A stretch of DNA of 10,206 bases from contig DDTM01000027.1 of the NCBI GenBank assembly GCA_002344075.1, positions 1 to 10,206 on the forward strand, given 5' to 3'. This DNA is from Bacteroidetes bacterium UBA2364 (GTDB taxonomy: Bacteria; Bacteroidota; Rhodothermia; Rhodothermales; UBA2364). The notes beneath the pieces were generated by a model. It ran no database searches. It had not been told where the DNA came from and saw only the letters and a program-made list of their open reading frames with translations. Positions 6,839 through 10,206 of this stretch are shown in pieces (the stretch's first letter is position 1; each line of letters opens with the position of its first letter). The translations under genes were made by a program, and so were the position numbers.

Positions 6839-6874
6839 AAAAAACTGTGAGGCGCCTCGCAGTTTTTTCTTTTT
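6839..6874 (+). terminator. Intrinsic terminator of the small basic-protein gene
   Basis: aaaaaactgtgag (6839-6851) pairs with ctcgcagtttttt (6856-6868) across a gcgc loop, with one T-G wobble in a 13-pair stem. The T-run is broken by one C and continues to 6874. The A-run before the stem also makes it a possible bidirectional terminator, but the gene to its right is transcribed away from it. Confidence 0.88.
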
Positions 6875-6916
6875 ATATTGGGTGGGGGAATGGATCAATC
6901 CGTTTTTCAAAGCGTT

Positions 6917-6945
6917 TTGAATACATCGAACGACTTTTGTATCAA
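6917..6945 (+). promoter_or_regulatory. Candidate promoter of the ytxH-yaaA-udk group
   Basis: TTGAAT (6917-6922) and TATCAA (6940-6945) with a 17-base spacer, 23 bases before the start codon at 6969 and just past the preceding terminator. The position is right for a promoter of the following three genes. Pattern match only. Confidence 0.4.
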
Positions 6946-6968
6946 ACATCTTCTTAATCAATAAAGCT

Positions 6969-7292
6969 ATGTCGAAAGAGCGAAGCAATGGCCTTTTAGG
7001 TTTCCTTGTTGGTGGCGCATTGGGATTGGCGGTTGGGCTGCTGATTGCCCCGGAACAAGGCGAGAAATTGCGCCGCAAGGTGGCGTATCGTGTAAAACAA
7101 GGCGCACAACAAATTAGTGCCTTGCTGGAAGCAGCCAAAGAAGAAGACATGGATAGTGCCGCACGTCGCGACGCACAAGAAGTGGTGGAGGTGACTACCA
7201 CCGAGGCCCAGCAGCTACTGGCCGAGATGGACGAAGTAATGAACTCCGCACGCATGGCTAAAAATGCGGTAAAGGACGTGGCATTGAACTAA
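6969..7292 (+). CDS. YtxH-domain membrane protein
   Basis: A 107-residue protein with the YtxH layout. A short polar N-terminus is followed by one Gly- and Leu-rich membrane segment (about residues 9-27, LLGFLVGGALGLAVGLLIAP). The family's PEQGEKLRRKV motif comes next (28-38), then a long charged helical tail to the end. The tail is likely an amphipathic or coiled-coil stretch on the cytoplasmic side. The family is widespread and often stress-related, but its biochemical role is not established. No clear ribosome binding site precedes the ATG. The stop is one base before the start of yaaA, so the two are probably co-translated. Confidence 0.88.
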   Translation: MSKERSNGLLGFLVGGALGLAVGLLIAPEQGEKLRRKVAYRVKQGAQQISALLEAAKEEDMDSAARRDAQEVVEVTTTEAQQLLAEMDEVMNSARMAKNAVKDVALN

Positions 7293-7293
7293 A

Positions 7294-8085
7294 ATGGCTG
7301 GTTTTTGTGTGTTGATTCCTCCGGCAGAAGGGAAAGCATCTGGCGGTTTGGAACCAAATGGACATCCACATCCCTTCGACGGAGGGTTTGCTTGTTTGCG
7401 TCCGGCGCGTGAATCATTGTATGACCAACTTTTAACTGTTCAAAAAGGCGGCATTGCACTGGATAAACTTTTCGGTGTTAAAGGTAAAAACCTCTTAGAT
7501 GCCATCGTAGCGAATGAACAAGTTGCAAGTGGCCGGATACTTCCGGCATTAGATCGGTACGCACCTGGTGTCATGTATCGGTCACTGGATTTTGCTACGC
7601 TGCCGCCGGGTGCACAAACGCAGCTACTGGAACACACTCTTGTATTTTCTGGATTATTTGGCCTGCTACGAATAGACGATTTGATCCCAATGTATAAACT
7701 CAAGATGGAAGCCATTTTGGGTACGTATGGGCGGGTTTCAGATTTTTGGAAGCCGCTGTTAAAACCCATATTAGATGCTGAGGTAATGGATAAAACGGTT
7801 TGGGATTTACTTCCTACTCCCCACGCAGCGGCTTGGGCAGATAGTGGCGGGTATCGCTATAGGGTACAGGTTGCTTTTTTGGAAGAAAAAAATGGCCGTC
7901 GAAAAACCGTTTCACATGGCGTAAAGCCGTTGCGCGGAGAATTAATCCGTTATCTTGCCATGCATCGGCTCACTGTGCCTACTGATCTCCGATATTGGAC
8001 TCCTGCTGCTGGTTTCCAGATGGACGCCGAGGCCACACAAGCCAGTTCCGATGGTAAAAAAATAACCCTTGTTTTTGTAAAATGA
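7294..8085 (+). CDS. yaaA: Peroxide stress protein YaaA (DUF328/UPF0246 family)
   Basis: A 263-residue YaaA-family protein. In Escherichia coli YaaA lowers free intracellular iron and limits Fenton damage during hydrogen peroxide stress; members of the family bind DNA. Family signatures are in order: LIPPAEGK at 7-14 (the SPAKT position of the E. coli protein), YRSLDF at 95-100, SGLFGLLRIDDLIPMYKLKM at 119-138 and a basic segment SHGVKPLRGELIRYL at 207-221. The N-terminal form PPAEGK is nearer to the actinobacterial-type subfamily than to the E. coli one. Length is normal and no lesion is seen. The ATG follows the ytxH stop by one base. Grouping with YtxH fits a stress-response unit; uridine kinase follows 22 bases on. 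Confidence 0.88.
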   Translation: MAGFCVLIPPAEGKASGGLEPNGHPHPFDGGFACLRPARESLYDQLLTVQKGGIALDKLFGVKGKNLLDAIVANEQVASGRILPALDRYAPGVMYRSLDFATLPPGAQTQLLEHTLVFSGLFGLLRIDDLIPMYKLKMEAILGTYGRVSDFWKPLLKPILDAEVMDKTVWDLLPTPHAAAWADSGGYRYRVQVAFLEEKNGRRKTVSHGVKPLRGELIRYLAMHRLTVPTDLRYWTPAAGFQMDAEATQASSDGKKITLVFVK

Positions 8086-8107
8086 CCCCGTGTAAACGCG
8101 ACTCTAT

Positions 8108-8731
8108 ATGAAGAAACCCGTCATCATTGGCATTGCAGGTGGTAGTGGTTCTGGTAAAACAACCGTACAACGCCGCGTTATGGATAAGTTTTCGCCAGAT
8201 ATTGCTGTTTTAGACCATGATTCCTATTATCGAGATTTGAGCCATCTGCCTCATGAAGAACGCACAAAAGTAAACTTCGATCATCCAGACTCTTTAGAAA
8301 CCGAGTTAATGGTTCGACATGTGGACTCGCTTCTTAAGGGATTTGCTGTCGAAAAGCCAACATATGACTTCAGTAAGCATAGTCGTGCCGATAAAGTGGA
8401 GCGAATTACGCCCAAGCCTGTTATTATTGTGGAAGGAATCCTGATTTTTGCAGAGCCGGAATTACGTAAGCGCATGGATCTGCGGGTGTTTGTAGATGCC
8501 GACCCCGATATTCGCCTGATTCGCCGGATTCGTCGGGACATACATGAGCGCGGGCGTTCTATCGAGTCTATTTTAACGCAGTACGAAAAAAGCGTACAGC
8601 CTATGTACATGGAATTTGTAGAACCATCCAAACGGTTTGCAGACATCATCATTACTCGTGGTGGCCACAATGAAGCAGGGATTTCCATGCTCCTTGCACA
8701 CGTAGAGCAACTCGTGGCCACGAATGTCTGA
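8108..8731 (+). CDS. udk: Uridine kinase (uridine/cytidine kinase)
   Basis: It phosphorylates uridine and cytidine to UMP and CMP in pyrimidine salvage in the cytoplasm. The 207-residue length is normal. The P-loop GGSGSGKTT is at 11-19. The nucleoside-site motif DHDSYYRDL is at 36-44 and NFDHPDSLE at 56-64. YDFSKHSR is at 86-93 and VIIVEGILIF at 105-114. The Arg-rich lid RRIRRDIHERGR is at 139-150, and VEPSKRFADIII at 171-182. All expected elements are present. The 22-base gap to yaaA and the absence of a terminator suggest the same transcript. No clear ribosome binding site precedes the ATG. A six-pair hairpin (8762-8776) follows but has no U-run. Confidence 0.96.
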   Translation: MKKPVIIGIAGGSGSGKTTVQRRVMDKFSPDIAVLDHDSYYRDLSHLPHEERTKVNFDHPDSLETELMVRHVDSLLKGFAVEKPTYDFSKHSRADKVERITPKPVIIVEGILIFAEPELRKRMDLRVFVDADPDIRLIRRIRRDIHERGRSIESILTQYEKSVQPMYMEFVEPSKRFADIIITRGGHNEAGISMLLAHVEQLVATNV

Positions 8732-8931
8732 ACATCAGGCAATGGGGTTTATTCGGTCAAGCCCAAAGGCTTTGGGAACGCCTCATGATTTAAAGCGAAA
8801 GGGAAAAACTGGCCAATAAAGAGGCTTGTGGTGTAGTGTGCAGGCTCGAAAAAAGCCATACGTTACAATTTCGTGATCTTTCCTTCATCTGGCCGAAACA
8901 AGGTGGTGCGGTTCCTCTTAAAATTGTTTGG

Positions 8932-8939
8932 TATATTTT
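8932..8939 (+). promoter_or_regulatory. Possible -10 region before the glycosyltransferase gene
   Basis: tatatttt is preceded by tgg, giving an extended -10 form, and fits the Bacteroidota TAnnTTTG pattern at seven of eight positions. It lies 34 bases before the TTG start at 8974. No good -35 or -33 box is seen, so this is weak. Confidence 0.22.
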
Positions 8940-8973
8940 CAGCACACCTTGTTCATGCTAAATCCCTGCGTCC

Positions 8974-10089
8974 TTGACGACATCATACCCCGTTACACCA
9001 CCTCTTCGGATTGCCTTCATCGTCCAAGGCGAAGGTCGTGGCCATATGGTTCAGGCTATTGCACTTCAGAAAATATTCGAATCTGCCGGACATCAAATTG
9101 TGGGTGTATTGATTGGGCGTTCTCGCCGACGAAAACTACCGACTTTCTTTGAAACTGCTTTTGAAGGTCGTTTACATCACTTCGAGAGTCCTAATTTTAT
9201 TACCGATGGGGCAGATAAAGCCATTCGGGTGATGGCCACTATTTTGGATGGCGTGCTAAATACCCGAACATATTTGAAAAGCCTCCGACAGATTCATGAA
9301 ACATTGGAGGACTTAAAGCCGGATCTGGTATTCAATTTCTTTGATCTGATGACCAGTTTCTACGCCATCCGGTTTCGGCCAAAATTTCCAATTATTGGCA
9401 TTGCCAATCAGTTCCTGCTACATCATCCGCATTATCCGAAGCCCAAAGGGATGCTAAAAGATTGGTTGGGGATGCGTTTATTGGTTTGGGCCTCCAGTTG
9501 GTGGAATCAAGAGAAATGGTGTCTTTCTCCTGTCCCCCTTCCAGACATTCCCCGAAAGCGTCTTGTGATAATGCCTCCGTTATTGCGAGATGATGTGCAA
9601 GCCCTGACAAAGGTGACCACAGAAGACTTTGTCTTGTCATATGTAATCAATAATGGATATGCGCAAGAATTGCTGGAGTGGCATCAGAGGCATCCAGACT
9701 TAAAGGTACATTGTTTTTGGGATAACCCCAAAGTGCCGCCAGTATATCAACCTCATCCGAATTTCACCTTTCATCAGGTGGATGCCCAGTTGTTTTTGGA
9801 CTACCTAAACCGTTGTAGGGGGCTTGCAGGGACGGCTGGTTTTCAGACTACTTGCGAAGCCATGTTTCTGGAAAAGCCTTTTATTGCAACAGCCGTCGCG
9901 GGCCAATATGAGCAGGCAATGAATGCTTATTTTGTGGAACAAATTGGTCAGGGTATTCATGCACCCAAGTTATCATTAGATTGGTTTGCTGAAAACAAAG
10001 ATGTCGGCCTGCGTCCACGTGTAGATGCTGAATGGCTCACGAACCGAAGCCGGTTCGTCGAACGGTTGGCCCAGGTCATAAATCAATAA
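8974..10089 (+). CDS. MurG-like (GT28-type) glycosyltransferase family protein
   Basis: A 371-residue GT-B-fold glycosyltransferase of unknown acceptor. The N-terminal Rossmann half starts LRIAFIVQGEGRGHMVQA (11-28), whose Gly-Arg-Gly-His loop corresponds to the acceptor-binding GGTxGH loop of MurG. DLVFNFFD sits near 115-122. The C-terminal half has the donor-site pattern AGTAGFQTTCEAMFLEKP (about 285-302) followed by GQYEQAMNA (about 310-318), as in MurG and related UDP-sugar transferases. The start must be TTG at 8974: the in-frame stop lies only 12 bases upstream, and the first in-frame ATG would cut into the GRGH loop. No signal peptide or membrane segment is seen. Product candidates are cell-surface glycans or glycolipids; none can be chosen from sequence. 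Confidence 0.82.
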   Translation: MTTSYPVTPPLRIAFIVQGEGRGHMVQAIALQKIFESAGHQIVGVLIGRSRRRKLPTFFETAFEGRLHHFESPNFITDGADKAIRVMATILDGVLNTRTYLKSLRQIHETLEDLKPDLVFNFFDLMTSFYAIRFRPKFPIIGIANQFLLHHPHYPKPKGMLKDWLGMRLLVWASSWWNQEKWCLSPVPLPDIPRKRLVIMPPLLRDDVQALTKVTTEDFVLSYVINNGYAQELLEWHQRHPDLKVHCFWDNPKVPPVYQPHPNFTFHQVDAQLFLDYLNRCRGLAGTAGFQTTCEAMFLEKPFIATAVAGQYEQAMNAYFVEQIGQGIHAPKLSLDWFAENKDVGLRPRVDAEWLTNRSRFVERLAQVINQ

Positions 10090-10119
10090 ACAGGGGTTTT
10101 AAGAGGGCGCATTTCAACA

Positions 10120-10206
10120 ATGCCAATAGACATACAACGCATCTTAGATTCGGTGACATCTTTGCCTATCGTTGAGCAAAGTTCCGTAGGAGCGACCATA
10201 CTACTG
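10120..10206 (+). CDS. Start of an unidentified gene, cut by the window end
   Basis: Twenty-nine codons are visible (MPIDIQRILDSVTSLPIVEQ and onward), open to the edge. The ATG lies 30 bases after the glycosyltransferase stop, with a purine-rich agaggg about 12 bases upstream. No motif is recognisable in this short piece. Close spacing and same strand suggest co-transcription with the glycosyltransferase. Confidence 0.4.
   Translation, partial: MPIDIQRILDSVTSLPIVEQSSVGATILL

Noticed and set aside
8762..8776. Hairpin cccaaa-ggc-tttggg after udk as a terminator
   Set aside because: Only six pairs with a three-base loop and no following U-run.
8928..9152. Plus-strand frame starting before the glycosyltransferase, considered as a frameshifted N-terminus
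   Set aside because: It has no recognisable motif, and the glycosyltransferase frame already contains the complete N-terminal strand and GRGH loop.

Overview
The window looks like chromosome of a member of the Bacteroidota in the broad sense, possibly a Rhodothermota/Balneolota-type lineage. The clues are a 29-residue AURKAIP1/COX24-type basic protein with its own gene, DUF4919, exported proteins whose signal peptides end just before Gln, and mostly weak ribosome binding sites. The phylum-level call is an inference from gene content, and the lower rank is a guess.

Left part (1-4752), all on the minus strand and visibly AT-richer than the rest: this is a decaying accessory island. Read in the coding direction (right to left), it holds the C-terminal remnant of an integron-type tyrosine recombinase, an exported seven-repeat WD40 protein, an exported DUF4919 protein, and the hsdM and hsdS genes of a type I restriction-modification system. 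Several features make it look like an integron-style cassette array. The core GTTAGC(A/G)GC lies directly after the integrase stop codon and again at the far end of a 139-bp foldback element behind the WD40 gene. Both core copies sit about 20-40 bases before the next start codon. A second, unrelated foldback lies between the DUF4919 gene and hsdM. The island is damaged: the integrase lacks its N-terminal part and has Trp in place of the second catalytic Arg, hsdM has an ochre stop at codon 33, and hsdS stops halfway through its second target-recognition domain.

Boundary (about 4774-5095): roughly 320 bases with no convincing gene, where island-like sequence gives way to housekeeping sequence.

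Right part (5096-10206): housekeeping genes with a more balanced base composition. sdaA (L-serine ammonia-lyase, minus strand) is divergent from the 29-codon AURKAIP1/COX24-like gene, which is followed by a strong intrinsic terminator. Then comes a tight plus-strand group: a YtxH-domain membrane protein, the peroxide-stress protein YaaA (one base between them) and uridine kinase. A MurG-like glycosyltransferase with a TTG start follows, and the window ends inside a further gene. The main points of interest are the cassette-like architecture with its foldback elements, the multiple inactivating lesions, and the small basic ribosome-associated protein gene.
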